A stretch of 64,000 bases of DNA from Saxidomus purpurata. Taxonomy: Eukaryota > Mollusca > Bivalvia > Venerida > Veneridae. The stretch spans positions 31,123,550 to 31,187,549 of the forward strand of contig JAFMSR010000012.1 in assembly GCA_022818135.1 (NCBI GenBank), in the 5' to 3' direction. Made by a program: the position numbers and the translations under genes. The notes beneath the pieces were generated by a model. The model made no database searches. It was given only the letters and a program-made list of their open reading frames with translations, and was not told the origin of the DNA. Positions 1 to 11,018 of this stretch are shown one piece after another; the first letter of the stretch is position 1, and each line of letters opens with the position of its first letter.

Positions 1-653
1 TTTCCTTATGAACAGTTGATCAGTTATACACTTATCCTACAATGTATTTAACAAATATATGGGGGAAGGAATTTCAATTGTCAATAAATGTTTATTTCTG
101 TTGCTTGTCTGACTATCACTTAAATGGGCGCAGTAAACAAATCGCAACAAAAGAAATGATAATACTACAAGTGTGTTGTAATGTCCTAAAGTACACACTC
201 AATGCCTACCTTTTTAATAGCGAACAATTTTAAGATGAAACTTCAAAAGACTGTAGTTTGATACACACATACATATATAAAGTACTATGGGACTTGACCA
301 AACAGAAATTGACATGATTTATTGAAGAATTAAGTATATGCAGTAATAATATACAAATGTATAGTAACAGAGACTCTCTTTATATTAAACACCCACTTGC
401 TTTTGTTCGTTGCAGAAACATGCTCATATTTTCTCATTTGTCTCATTTGTACAATAACCTATCATCCTGGACTTTTGCAAGAACATGGTTATACATGATA
501 AAAAAAGATAAGCATGACGGTTCAAAGCAATACAATCATATTAATTATATAACAACCACTTTGCACTGAATCTCTAGGATCAGTGTGCCAAAAACAGGAG
601 AGACAAGTAATATCTTTAAAAAAAAAGATGGTCGACGTAGGTGACGTAATAAA
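1..653. other. A+T-rich non-coding flank
   Basis: No coding signature is visible on either strand; open frames are short and of biased composition. A GTCGACGTAGGTGACGTAAT stretch at about 631-650 contains a CRE-like TGACGTAA, but nothing ties it to a gene. Confidence 0.4.
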
Positions 654-943
654 CACATTTTGTGTTTCAGAAGGCTCCCGGGCAGTACACTGCTTATTCC
701 GGTACCGAAACGCTAGCCAATAATCAATGACGCTAGATGTCCGGCCCCGGACAACACCTCGTTGAATACAAAAGTTGATCTTCGTACTGTCCAGAAACCT
801 TGACATAACGTGTTCTGTTTTTTTTTTTTTGCAACATGATTTATTATAAATAACTATAATATAAAAAAATATACACATTTTGTGTTTCAGAAGGCTCCCG
901 GCAGTACACTGCTTATTCCGGTACCGAAACGCTAGCCAATAAT
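654..943. repeat. 71-bp direct duplication, copies at 654-724 and 874-943
   Basis: The two copies start CACATTTTGTGTTTCAG and end GCTAGCCAATAAT. They differ only by one missing G in a GGG run and lie 220 bp apart. The sequence is richer in G+C and CpG than its surroundings and contains CCAAT. The near-identity points to a recent duplication. Whether it is a promoter fragment or part of a mobile element is not clear. Confidence 0.8.
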
Positions 944-1580
944 TTGCAGATTCTGATTGGTCACATTATAACGAAGTTGGTTAGCAACGCGTCCATACCA
1001 ACGGAAGTTCAAATCAAAAGTATACGACTACGTCGAAAAAAAGAGATTAATTAGTATTAAAGAAATAGCATTTTTTAATACACACCCATGTTTCAAAAGA
1101 GTTATGCCAATAAGGGCATCTACATTTTTGTACTAAGACTTTTCACATGATCTCTGATTCATTTGCTTAATATACATGACTATACATCATAATCATAACA
1201 AAATGAAGCAAAAACAGTTCATAAAACTGTAAACCAATTTTCCATGTCCATTTCAACAACAAAAAAGTGATACAAAATCACTCAACAGGTGAGATGAAGT
1301 ACTGAATTGCTATACACATCTAACTGCTTGCAGGGCTTCAAGTATTGAAAAACAGTGAGCTGTGAAAGCTCACAGCAGTTGACCAACAAGTTAATTTTCT
1401 ACAGGGACAGTAAATGAAGCCAAAAGCATAGTAAAACTTCATCTGACATGTAACTTTCAATGATGGTCGAGCACAGGCTACGTTGCCTTTGGGGGATAGT
1501 GCAGCTGTAATGAGCTGTAAGGTTGACAACCTCGCCTCATATTTAGCTACTTGTATAAAACTGAAAACTGTACATAGTGT
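944..1580. other. non-coding segment
   Basis: The first 100 bases are less A+T-rich and carry a CCAAT box on the minus strand (GATTGGTCAC on plus) and CpG sites. The rest is ordinary A+T-rich sequence with no supportable gene. Confidence 0.35.
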
Positions 1581-1664
1581 GTAGCTTCTACAAAAATTAT
1601 GAATGAAAGTAGCTTCTACAAAAATTATGAATGAAAGTAGCTTCTACAAAAATTATGAATAAAA
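1581..1664. repeat. 3 x 28-bp tandem repeat
   Basis: Units start at 1581, 1609 and 1637 with GTAGCTTCTACAAAAATTAT and are identical except for the last bases of the third. GTAGCTTCTAC is itself nearly palindromic. There is no coding role. Confidence 0.9.
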
Positions 1665-2347
1665 AGTCAATTAATTGAGTTTCTCAATGTTCAACATGTT
1701 ACATAATTGTGAAGAGTGTTCTTGGATCAATGAAGCATTATTGAATGTTTCTGTTCTTTATTATAAATACAGCATATAGCAGTCTACTTTGTTACACAGG
1801 CACAGTTCTATATCAATCTTTTATAAACATGTTTTAGAGCCTGTACTTTCAGCATCTTTAGTACAATAAACTGGGTACTGAATGGGTCTTGCAATTCTAA
1901 TATCTATTTTTACAGAATGGTATGTTTTCCTTTTCTTTTTCTTCTGTTAACATTTTGATTAACAAGGTACATGTACCTACTGTAATTACACTCAGTTTCT
2001 TGATATCTGGGTTCAAAAGTCTTGACTTTCTAGCTATACAAATAAAGACATTCATGCCACATACTTGTTTGCCCAAAGATATACATAAGAAATATTTCAT
2101 CTGGGCAATAAAATAGCTCCATATCAATTACATTACATTATTATCTATTTATAAAAGACTTTAAATTATGAGCCTGTTCAGTGCTGCATATCAATGACGG
2201 ACCAAACAAGTAATTTTGACATTTAAATGTCTGATCTTTACTCCAGTGTGAAAATACAGTAAAAGTGGAAATCCTTCCAAATAAGATTAGATACTAAGAA
2301 AATAGACCTGAACATAATACTGTATGTGTATTTACAGATTTAATCAA
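1665..2347. other. A+T-rich non-coding sequence
   Basis: Overlapping short open frames exist on both strands but have low-complexity products and no splice or start context. I see no feature here. Confidence 0.4.
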
Positions 2348-2431
2348 GAGGTCTCATCCACAAATACAAGCTAACATAGTTGCTCTTATGGTCGGACCTT
2401 TATTAAATTTGCTTCAGTTCAAATCAAATCA
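2348..2431. repeat. dispersed repeat copy 1 (partner at 5552-5626)
   Basis: It begins GAGGTCTCATCC, continues AATACAAGCTAA and GGACCTTTAT, and ends with a TTTGCTTCA stretch. A second copy in the same orientation lies at 5552-5626 at roughly 85 percent identity by eye. It is probably a fragment of a dispersed element of unknown class. Confidence 0.65.
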
Positions 2432-3140
2432 GATTTAATCAATCAAGGTCTGTAACTGTACAGTAAGTCTTGATATAGTTTTACTAGTCTTACTGTGCCG
2501 CCCATACAAAAACTTGAAATTGTAGCAATACAGTCATGTTCTACAATACATTTAGTAACTAAACTCAAGTTGCCAGCTGAAGGCCATTCAGATTTCTACC
2601 TTGCAGTGGATCATTAACCTCCAATTTCTTCCTCCTCTTGAGTGATAGAATAATTTCCCAGTAGCGAGATTATTTGAAGATACTTTTAATGCACAAAACT
2701 GAAAACTTAAAGGTTTTCTGTAGCGTCTATTTAACAACAACTGTCTTGATGAGTGCAACAACAGTTATTCAATCAAGAATTACCAAACTTGGATGCTAAA
2801 GAGTTTGTTTGAGTTTCAAATCAATCACATAATGGTACTAATGGTAAATGAGATATGTGCATGGTATTAGGTTGCATGCAAAATTTTAACCAAAATGACC
2901 AAGTCCCACAAGGGCCATAATTTTAATAAAATTCTATCAAGATATGCCTTAATACATTGTTTAAGCTTTAAAACAATCACATATGAAGTTAATAAATGAA
3001 ACTGAAAGTAACCTGTGCATGCAAAATTTTAACCAGAATATGAAAGTCCGACAAGGGCAATACTTTAAATTAAATTCAGTCAAGGGTTGTCTAACTTGAC
3101 TTTCATATATCCCTTGAACACTTGAGTAAACTTTCAAATC
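2432..3140. other. non-coding, degenerate satellite-like sequence
   Basis: It contains loosely repeated phrases such as CAAAATTTTAACC and ACAAGGGC (around 2880 and 3026) that also occur after the minisatellite (3650-3700) and near 56.8-57.05 kb. They look like decayed copies of a dispersed satellite-type repeat. No gene is seen. Confidence 0.45.
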
Positions 3141-3631
3141 AATAGGATCCCATGTAATTGAAATGTACAAGACAGCATCTTACAGGACACCATGAAACTG
3201 AGATGTCCATGACAGCAACTTACAGGACCCCATGTAACTGAACTGTCCATGACAGCAACTTACAGGACTGAGATGTCCATGATAGCAACTTACAGGACCT
3301 CATGTAGCTGAGATGTCCATGACAGCATTTTACAGGACCTCATGTAACTGAGATGTCCATGACAGCATTTTACAGGACCTCATGTAACTGAGATGTCCAT
3401 GACAGCAACTTACAGGACCTCATGTAACTGAGATGTCCATGACAGCAACTTACAGGACTGAGATGTCCATGACAGCAACTTACAGGACTGAGATGTCCAT
3501 GACAGCAACTTACAGGACCTCATGTAACTGAGATGTCCATGACAGCAACTTACAGGACCTCATGTAACTGAGATGTCCATGACAGCAACTTACAGGACCC
3601 AATGTAACTGAGATGTCCATGACAGCAACTT
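3141..3631. repeat. 40/30-bp minisatellite, 12 units plus one degenerate unit
   Basis: Units begin with TACAGGAC at 3181, 3221, 3261, 3291, 3331, 3371, 3411, 3451, 3481, 3511, 3551 and 3591. Nine are 40 bp and three are 30 bp. The short form lacks a single 10-bp block equivalent to CTCATGTAAC. A degenerate unit precedes at 3141. The units are otherwise almost identical, which indicates recent homogenisation. Confidence 0.95.
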
Positions 3632-5551
3632 GCAAACAAAACCTTAACCAAATTATACTTAAACCCAAAAGTCTCAGTTCAACAAGGGCAACAATTTGCA
3701 GAAGTTCTGTCAAGGGTTATCTAACTTCAGATTGTCACCTACATGTATCTCTGAATACTACATGTAATATTTAATTGCCGTTTTGTACACACACGATACT
3801 CATTTTTTTAAATATAAATAAATGAAACAGGATTAAGTGGTCCAACTACATTTTGACAATACACATGACATTTACAGTTGCGCATTATTGATTTCCTCAC
3901 ACTTGTTATGTTGTATGTATGTAATCACCTGACTTGTAGCTAATTTTGAAAATTCAAAATGCTGCATCCAAGTAAGTGTAGAATATAAAATTAATCTTGT
4001 CCCCTTGCACTGATCCGAAAAAATTGACAGGTATCTGTGTATTTGCTGTTTTTGATTTTCAGTCTTCACTTGTAGGAATCCTTAAAGTGCATGCATACCA
4101 TGAGAAAAGCATATGTCCTCAAAAGATCTGTAGTAACAGATTGTTTACTATTTAGATGTTCATCTATTTCATTTTCCAACACAGATAGTATCATAGTAGT
4201 ACAAACTGACAAATCATAACCAGTGGCAGTAATGGGTGGAGTACATGTAATGATAAATATGTCTAAGGGATGACACAGCTCTTAAAGCAAAAAAAAAACT
4301 GTACTTTTGTGAATGAGCAGAGCAACGTGCATACAAAGAGATTTCTGCTTGCTGTCTTGCTGGTTTCTTAATGATTAATCATGTCTTTGCATCCTCTATC
4401 ACTATACAGGGTGGGTAGTGTATTTCTACCAAATGTCTCATTATACATGATGTATCAACTTTGAGGGCAAACCTCATTTATAGGCTGACATTTTAAAGTT
4501 ATTCACCAGCTACATTTCACTCAGACTCACTCAGATGTGTAAAAACATGTGTAGACTTCACAAACAGGTAACAGTTTGGCACTTACCAATGCTTTTAATT
4601 AAACATTCAAATATATTTATGATGTCAGACAATAGCTTTAAGTGTAATAATGCTAACACAATTCCAACTTAATCCAAGTTTCAGAAATTTCTTAATGAAC
4701 ACGTCGCTGATGAATGTCAGTTTTATTAACCAGGTACCTGCAGATACAGTACATGCAAGGTGCTTTTGCCAATTGTCTCCCTGTCACTCCCAACCTTGAA
4801 AATCAAAGAGTCAGGTTGAGAAGTAAGAAGTCCAAATCAAAAATGACCACTTAATGTATTTAATTTCTCTAACACTGTGACAATAAACAAAACATTTCTT
4901 TCTTTTTTTTCCCTGCAAACAATGTTTGTTTACAACTGTGAATACAACATGTAACTTTACATGACCACTGGCTACACAGACTGGTTTATTTTAAATGTTG
5001 ATTAACACAGCAGTGTTTCATAGGCGCCTGAGTGAAATACCGAAAACAAGTCTATGTAATCGGACCATTTCGACTATTTTCGTAGGTGCAGGCATGGAAA
5101 CAAATTTAGAGAAATTGAATTTTTCGGATAGTTTTAGCTTTGGATTACTTCACTTTGAATGACTCCAGCGGACTGTCTGGGCTCAAAATTAGTAAGCATG
5201 AGGTGAATTTTGTGTAGTCTCGTTAGTGTCAAACTATGATACTTTTTTAATCAACATTACTTGTGCATCTCTTTATTATTAGGACAAATCGCTGCCGCGG
5301 ACTTGCGTTGCAAATCCCTGCAAGTTTTGTGCGTAAAAATTCATCATTTTCAAATTTAATTGTTACAAAATGTATGCTACCTGAACATAAAATATTTATC
5401 ACAGTATTTGTAGATTTAAAATTAATTATCCACGTAAACAATGTGTCGTAATTGGTCAATGCCTTAAATCCCCACTTGGCATTTGTCACTAGCAGTAAGT
5501 GTGAAACATGTTGCCTGTCATAAAAGATGCCAAAATTTAATCTAACAAAAT
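3632..5551. other. non-coding segment
   Basis: The first 100 bases resemble the satellite-like phrase seen before the minisatellite. The rest is A+T-rich and without a supportable gene. Around 5020-5200 the sequence is somewhat richer in CpG and holds a 22-codon frame starting at 5095 (METNLEKLNF), which I do not regard as a gene. Confidence 0.35.
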
Positions 5552-5626
5552 GAGGTCTCATCCGCTAATACAAGCTAATATAACTGCTCTTATGGATGGA
5601 CCTTTATAAAATTTGCTTCAAATCAA
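5552..5626. repeat. dispersed repeat copy 2 (partner at 2348-2431)
   Basis: Same order of blocks as the copy at 2.35 kb: GAGGTCTCATCC, AATACAAGCTAAT, GGACCTTTAT, TTTGCTTCA. Both copies stop at an A-rich stretch with AAATCAAAT, which might be a retrotransposon-like tail; this is not certain. Confidence 0.6.
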
Positions 5627-6338
5627 ATAAAAAAATCTAACAAAATTGTTTGCAAACCCAATTATTTGACACAATTGGTTGACTAATAGAACTTCTTAAA
5701 GATAACTAAATTAAAAATTAAGCAATTATGAAAGTTGACAGACTATGCATTAAAAGTGTGTAAATATTTAAACTCACTGTTATCCAAAGTGTTAATATAA
5801 TTTGTAAATGCAATAAAGTATTTCTCAATTAATATTTAAAAAGTTCTGAATGTTGTGGTTTTTAAAAAAAAAAAATACTGGCGGCGACATTTGGTGTCCC
5901 ACAAGGTTCAGTTGTGAGACCTATCTTTGTTTTTTTTCCGTAGGGATCACATCAACTGCTGGAATGTTACCAGAATGCCCATGGAATATCAAAATGAGTT
6001 GCTTGTTTGAAGCGTTTCAGTGCGTACGTTTTTCTTTGCTACTAATTGAACTATTTTTCAGTAACTGTCAAAGCCAGTTTTTCCAAGGTAACAATTTTCT
6101 TTTATTTTGCCCAAAAAAGTAATCATTACTGCAAACTTTTTATCAGAGATACAGCCGCAGGTGTCAATAGACCAAAGAACGTCGCCAACACTTATTGAGC
6201 ATGTGGCATTAAAAAGACAGAGATATTTTGACAGTTTGAGACCTTGGCAATAGATTGATAATTTTGGATGATTAAATCATTAGTTTGGAATAGATAATGT
6301 AAGTTTTTTTTAATTGATTGTGTTGCCATGGTTATTTA
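5627..6338. other. A+T-rich non-coding sequence
   Basis: No coding signature. An open frame at 5850-6122 starts in a poly-A tract and has no recognisable domain. Nothing else is visible. Confidence 0.35.
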
Positions 6339-6790
6339 TTTTTAGCTCGTCTGATTTTTGACGTCTGAGGCGTTGGTTAAGTTTTGCGTTTAGGTCACTT
6401 ACATGGAAACTATCAAAGCTATCACTTTGAAACTTGGGGAACTTGTTCATCTAATACATTTCTTCACATTGTATTGTAAAGATGCCGAGTCTCACCTGTT
6501 TTTTCGGGTAAAAAAAACATGAATTTTGATGGATTTTGAGAATTGGACATAGCTTCTTCAATTTTTGTTAGATTGATATCAAATTTTTTCACAGATAAAT
6601 GGATAATGCACTTCAACATATTACACGGGTTTTTGAGTCACACATTTGGAAGGGGAAGAGGAGGGTGGGGGATATTTTAGTATTTTTGACTTTGTAATTT
6701 TTAGCTAGTCTGATTTTTTAAGTTTTGTGCTTGGGTCACTTACATGCAAACTATCAAAGCTATCGCTTTCAAACTTGGAATACCTGTTCA
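6339..6790. repeat. two diverged tandem-type repeat copies (6339-6450, 6696-6790)
   Basis: Both copies carry TTTTTAGCT(C/A)GTCTGATTTTT, then AGTTTTG(C/T)G and GGTCACTTACATG, then AACTATCAAAGCTATC and AAACTTGG. The second lacks about 17 bases after the first block. They lie in the same orientation about 350 bp apart, which suggests a dispersed element with internal repeats. Confidence 0.65.
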
Positions 6791-6954
6791 CTATCAAATG
6801 TACAATAGTATAAATGAAGAATTTTACAAGTTACATAACCCTGTAATGTATTTGGCTAGATTATTGCCCCTTCTAAACTTAGAAAGTTTCACACACACAA
6901 TATTTGTAGCAGTCAACATAATGCAACCAAAACTCTTAGTGTATAAGAAATAGA

Positions 6955-7271
6955 TCTACATTTGCACGTTCGAAAATTCAATCAAAACTCAACCAGAATA
7001 TAAACAATCACTCTACCCAGAGATCCGTGTTTTTCTAACGAATGACAATTTAATGAAATGTGGTCTCATAGGCAAAAATATTTCAGCACTGCAAGGGTTG
7101 ATATATTTATTTTAGACCAGAACCATATATGTTTAGTACAAATAAAGTCGAGAGATTTGGTAGAATATGCAGTCAGTTACTTTTTTACGCCCATGTATTG
7201 ATATATCGCTGTATCGCCATTATTTCTAAATCGATATATCGATACAAATATTTTAATCAATGATATCCCTA
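6955..7271. mobile_element. left-truncated hAT-type MITE copy, same family as 22266-22695
   Basis: It is collinear with the intact copy at 22.3 kb over about 315 bp, including GCACTGCAAGGGTTGATATA, TTTTTTACGCCCATG and the ATCGATATATCGATAC palindromic tract, and ends in ATATCCCTA. The left terminal repeat and about 110 adjoining bases are absent. There is no coding capacity. Confidence 0.8.
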
Positions 7272-8654
7272 ATATAGAAACTGAGTACTGACTGCTATAT
7301 GCAAATTACAATAAAATTGAATAGTTAAAACTGTAAGGAGCCAAACAGCTATTTCAGTTCTACAAAAATGTTTGTTAATTTCAGCATCTCAAGCTACACG
7401 TCTCAATAATTCGACTTCAAACGCAGACCCATTTTACATACGTACATTTTATAGTTATCTCTGCACTTAAGAGGCTGGATAGCACCTAGAAAAATATATA
7501 ATGATATTCACCTCGAGTACAATTATTTGGACTACTCAAGCTTTACTGACAGTTTTTTCAATCAATAAAATTTTAGATAATTGCAGTAAACCATATATAT
7601 CAAGAAAATGTTAAGCGCATAGGAACAAGCACCAAGTATTCTAAAAAAAAATACATATATGATTAAAAACTTACTCAACAGCTTATTTCATTAACGGCTA
7701 AGTCAAAAACTATCACAAGGTAATGAGCTGATGAGGCGTTTCTATAAATAGTACATTTCAGTTCTCCATATAATATAGCGTAGCTAACCATTGAATTTAT
7801 CTGATTAACTAACTTACATTTATGTATAAGAATGCTAATCGTAAATGCAAAGGCAAAGTCTCGATAAAAGTTGTTTAATTACCTTCAAATTCTGGTTTAA
7901 AATGTCCGAAATTGTAAATATTCAAACCGGAAGTGGATATATAGAGAGGACCGTACCGGACCGTAAAGTGTACTTATAAAATACGCATTGGGACATAATG
8001 TACGCAACGGAGCAAAATAGAGTAAAATACCCAATTGACATGTAGTCCAATAAATCCAGAATGACTTTAAAAATAACCATTCTTTGAACTATGGCAGTAA
8101 AATCTCGAAATTTTGACAATGCATTTTTGAAATACGGCAAAGAATTAAATATATCGTGAAGAATATTATGCTTTGATTTCATTTCAATGTCCGTGTGCTG
8201 CATTGCTAATGTAAGGGCTTATTAAGTGAATGAATTTCTTTTAGGTTGAGTCTGAGAAAAGATAGAAGTATGTTAATTATGCCGCTCTAAACTAGCCAGT
8301 AATCAACATTTTGGGTAAACACCTGTTCAAAGACAGTAACCTAGCCAGATTCGGTCAATTACTTTATCATTATTAAGATATGAAAAGAAACGGTAAGCAC
8401 ACTTTCCATGAACATTAAAGTCACATTCGCTAAAATATGAAGCACACAGGTAAAGTAATGTCAATACAGTTTTGTAAAATGGTTGGTACGTTTGAGTCTT
8501 TAAACCATGTTGCAACCAACCCCGAAAATTTGAGCCATTTGCTGTTTAAAAGTTGGGACATATATTTCCTACGTTCATAATTCTAATTTACTTATAAATA
8601 TAGGCCACAATTCTTGGCGTTTCCACCATGTCGACTCTGTGCCACCTATATTCT
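7272..8654. other. A+T-rich non-coding sequence
   Basis: No gene is supportable. Open frames on the minus strand at 7922-8203 and 8327-8515 have no domain, no splice context and no known relatives that I recognise. Confidence 0.35.
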
Positions 8655-8895
8655 AAGATTGGGATACGTAAACTAGATAACTTAGATTAGACAGTTCTTT
8701 GATTATTCTGGTTGCTCTTCTCTGAACAGTTTCTACAGTGTTTTGTTCTTTCTTAAATCAAGGAGACTAGACTGGTACAGCATACTCTAGATGTGGCCTG
8801 ACAATTGCCTTATATAGGATCAGAAACATATCCTTTGACATATAATTCAATATCTTCATTATTAAACATACGAGGATTTCTGTTCGCTGATTTTA
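8655..8895 (-). pseudogene. LINE reverse-transcriptase C-terminal remnant
   Basis: Read on the minus strand, the sequence gives ILYKAIVRPHLEYAV and, further on, VQRRATRII followed by LSNLSY. These are hallmarks of the C-terminal end of reverse transcriptases of CR1/jockey-like non-LTR retrotransposons. Two in-frame stops (TAG at 8769-8767, TGA at 8760-8758) lie where the family usually has tryptophans, and the upstream KSANRNPRM block is out of frame with it. This is a dead fragment of about 80 codons; the rest of the element is not recognisable nearby. Confidence 0.85.
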
Positions 8896-10019
8896 CTTTA
8901 TGTTTACGTGGTTATTAAAAGTGACATTGGGATAAAAAAATCTACACCTAAATCTTTCTCTCACTGTACTTGTTGGATTTCTAACATAATACCCTCTTTA
9001 TTTTTCATGTAATATTTATCTTCCTCTGGGATGTTGCCAATTTTCATGACTTTGCACCTTTTTTAACCTTTGTATGTCATTTTCTACATAAAAAGGCATG
9101 ACTACGTAGCTTGCACTTGCATTTCTTCTTGTAGAGACTTTGCAGTAATCAAGTATGCATATAGTCTTACTAGGTATGATGTGCATATGCTATTATATAC
9201 AAAACTTGGCGACGTTCATCTCAAGGTTGACCACTTGGAATTCAACTTGCTCAGAAAAGTGTCTTAGGCTAACTTGGCAAATATGTCTTTAAGTATTTAT
9301 CAAAGACTGTGAAAATAATTACTCGAACAAGAGCATCGATAACACTGATGGATGCTCCCGGAAGCCTGCATTTTCGGATGAACATCAAACAAGTTCTGTT
9401 CTTAACGAGTTTCAATTCACTTACATAAAAATTGTTATTGCAGACAAGCAATTTTCGATAATCATCGAAATGATATCAATTCCTGCAGAAGTTGATATTG
9501 CCCACAAGTTTAAATTGCAATTTGTCAAGTGTTCAAAATATATAGCGGTCGTGGCAGTATAGGGGGAGACGAAGACAAGGTCGATCAAAAACAATTACAT
9601 TTACAACGCTCATCTTACACATGGAAAATAGATAACCGACATACTGCAAGCAGTTGATACACGAGGACGTTTACAGAAGACATGCCTTCCTGGTTATACA
9701 GCACCCTCTAGTCGGCCTCCGTGTCTATTCGCACAATAAGGCAAAGTGAAATAGATATTGTTCAGCCCTATTTTGCGAGTGCGTACGTGCAGATCAATGA
9801 CGCAAGTACAGGGAAAGTGACGGCTTTAATTCAGCAATGTTACTAACGGACTGGTTCGTACAATTATTCACGGTTAGAGCAATATTTTGTAGTGAATCGT
9901 TACAACAAGATACAACTGTAGAAACAGAAAAGGAAAAAAAACACTAGGTGTGCTCGAAGATCCGACTAGAATCTCATGATTCACTGGTTCCGAAATATCA
10001 CACGACATTTCAAACTCGG
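8896..10019. other. non-coding segment
   Basis: Possibly more decayed LINE sequence just right of 8895; otherwise no recognisable element. The 9500-9970 stretch is less A+T-rich, with several CpG, but has no coding signature. Confidence 0.3.
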
Positions 10020-10215
10020 CCCCGAGGAGAGCGGTTGTTTAGAGGTTAAGGTGTCTGCCGCTCACCCCAGATGTTGCGGGTTCGAGCCCAATTGGGTCAC
10101 GACCGTACCTCCTCATATGACACTAAATACTATTTTTTTCCCAGGAAGCGGACTCGAGAGTGACTTGATAAGCTTCACGCTTTCTTCACAATCGACCTGA
10201 AATAAATAAGTATAA
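10020..10215 (+). mobile_element. tRNA-derived SINE
   Basis: A pol III promoter is visible: an A-box-like GGTTGTTTAGAGGTTAAGG near 10032-10050 and a near-perfect B box GGTTCGAGCCC at 10079-10089, spaced as in a Ser/Leu-type tRNA. A non-tRNA body follows (GGAAGCGGACTCGAGAGTG, then AAGCTTCACGCTTTCTTCAC) with a tail of short ATAAAT-type repeats (AAATAAATAAG). The body recalls the conserved central domain of metazoan 'Meta-SINE' families reported from bivalves (recollection, not verified). It is a retroposed copy, not a functional tRNA. Confidence 0.8.
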
Positions 10216-11018
10216 ACTAAACCCGGCCCCTCAAGATGCTCCAAAGAATTCCAAACATTGTTATCATTATTGAAGTGTCCAAGGCCTCGTGTTTTAGTAA
10301 ACCGTGGAAATCCATTATTTGACCAGTCTTAACCACTTTTTAGAACTACATTGTATCTATTAAAGTGGAATTATGCACATTTTTTTTTCAAGAAAAAAAC
10401 CAGCCGAAATAGGTGTGTGTAAAAAGGGTAGAGGAAATAATAGCTTTTAACCCAATATACCAAACTCTTCCTGCTACCAGTACGAAAAAATAACTTTCCA
10501 AATATTACTTTTCCTATTTTGACTGGGAGAGTAAATTTAAGAGAAAAAAAAACAGCTGTATGTAGGAGTTGCTTCCCTTCCACTGCCGAAATCTCTACCA
10601 ACAACAACAATAACACAAAGGAGATCACTGCGAAGAAAGGAACTATTATTTTATGTCCATTTTTTTTATTTCTAAAGCACCAACTTCAAATACTAATGCA
10701 GCATTATCATTAGTTTAACACATTTAAATGCACAGCAACCGAAAATGACTTTTATAAAAATATCACCAAAATACTCAATGTGCAGTAAGATGCGCATATA
10801 GTCAATTTAAAGTCATTAAAATACTTGTGAATACAGTAGCATGCGTCTACTCTATTTTCAAATAAACATTTCTACCACTATCCACATGTTGCCGTTTCAA
10901 ATTGATGGACAAGTTGTTGCCAGTATCACGGGGAGGGGTAGGCTGCAGCGTCCCAAAGGCATGCTGTAGAAGAGATGTTGTTCTATTAAGTGCCTAGTAA
11001 CATATAACGTACAAGAAA
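10216..11018. other. A+T-rich non-coding sequence
   Basis: Several A and T runs and no coding signature. Overlapping short frames on both strands at 10371-10713 are composition artefacts. Confidence 0.35.

Noticed and set aside
3141..3631. Regular repeats resembling a CRISPR array
   Set aside because: Units are contiguous with no unique spacers, in an animal genome; it is a minisatellite.
5095..5163. METNLEKLNF short frame in a CpG-richer patch
   Set aside because: 22 codons ending in TGA with no usable donor before the stop.
10030..10100. Possible tRNA gene (A and B boxes)
   Set aside because: No foldable acceptor stem is apparent, and it is joined to a SINE body and tail; treated as SINE-derived.
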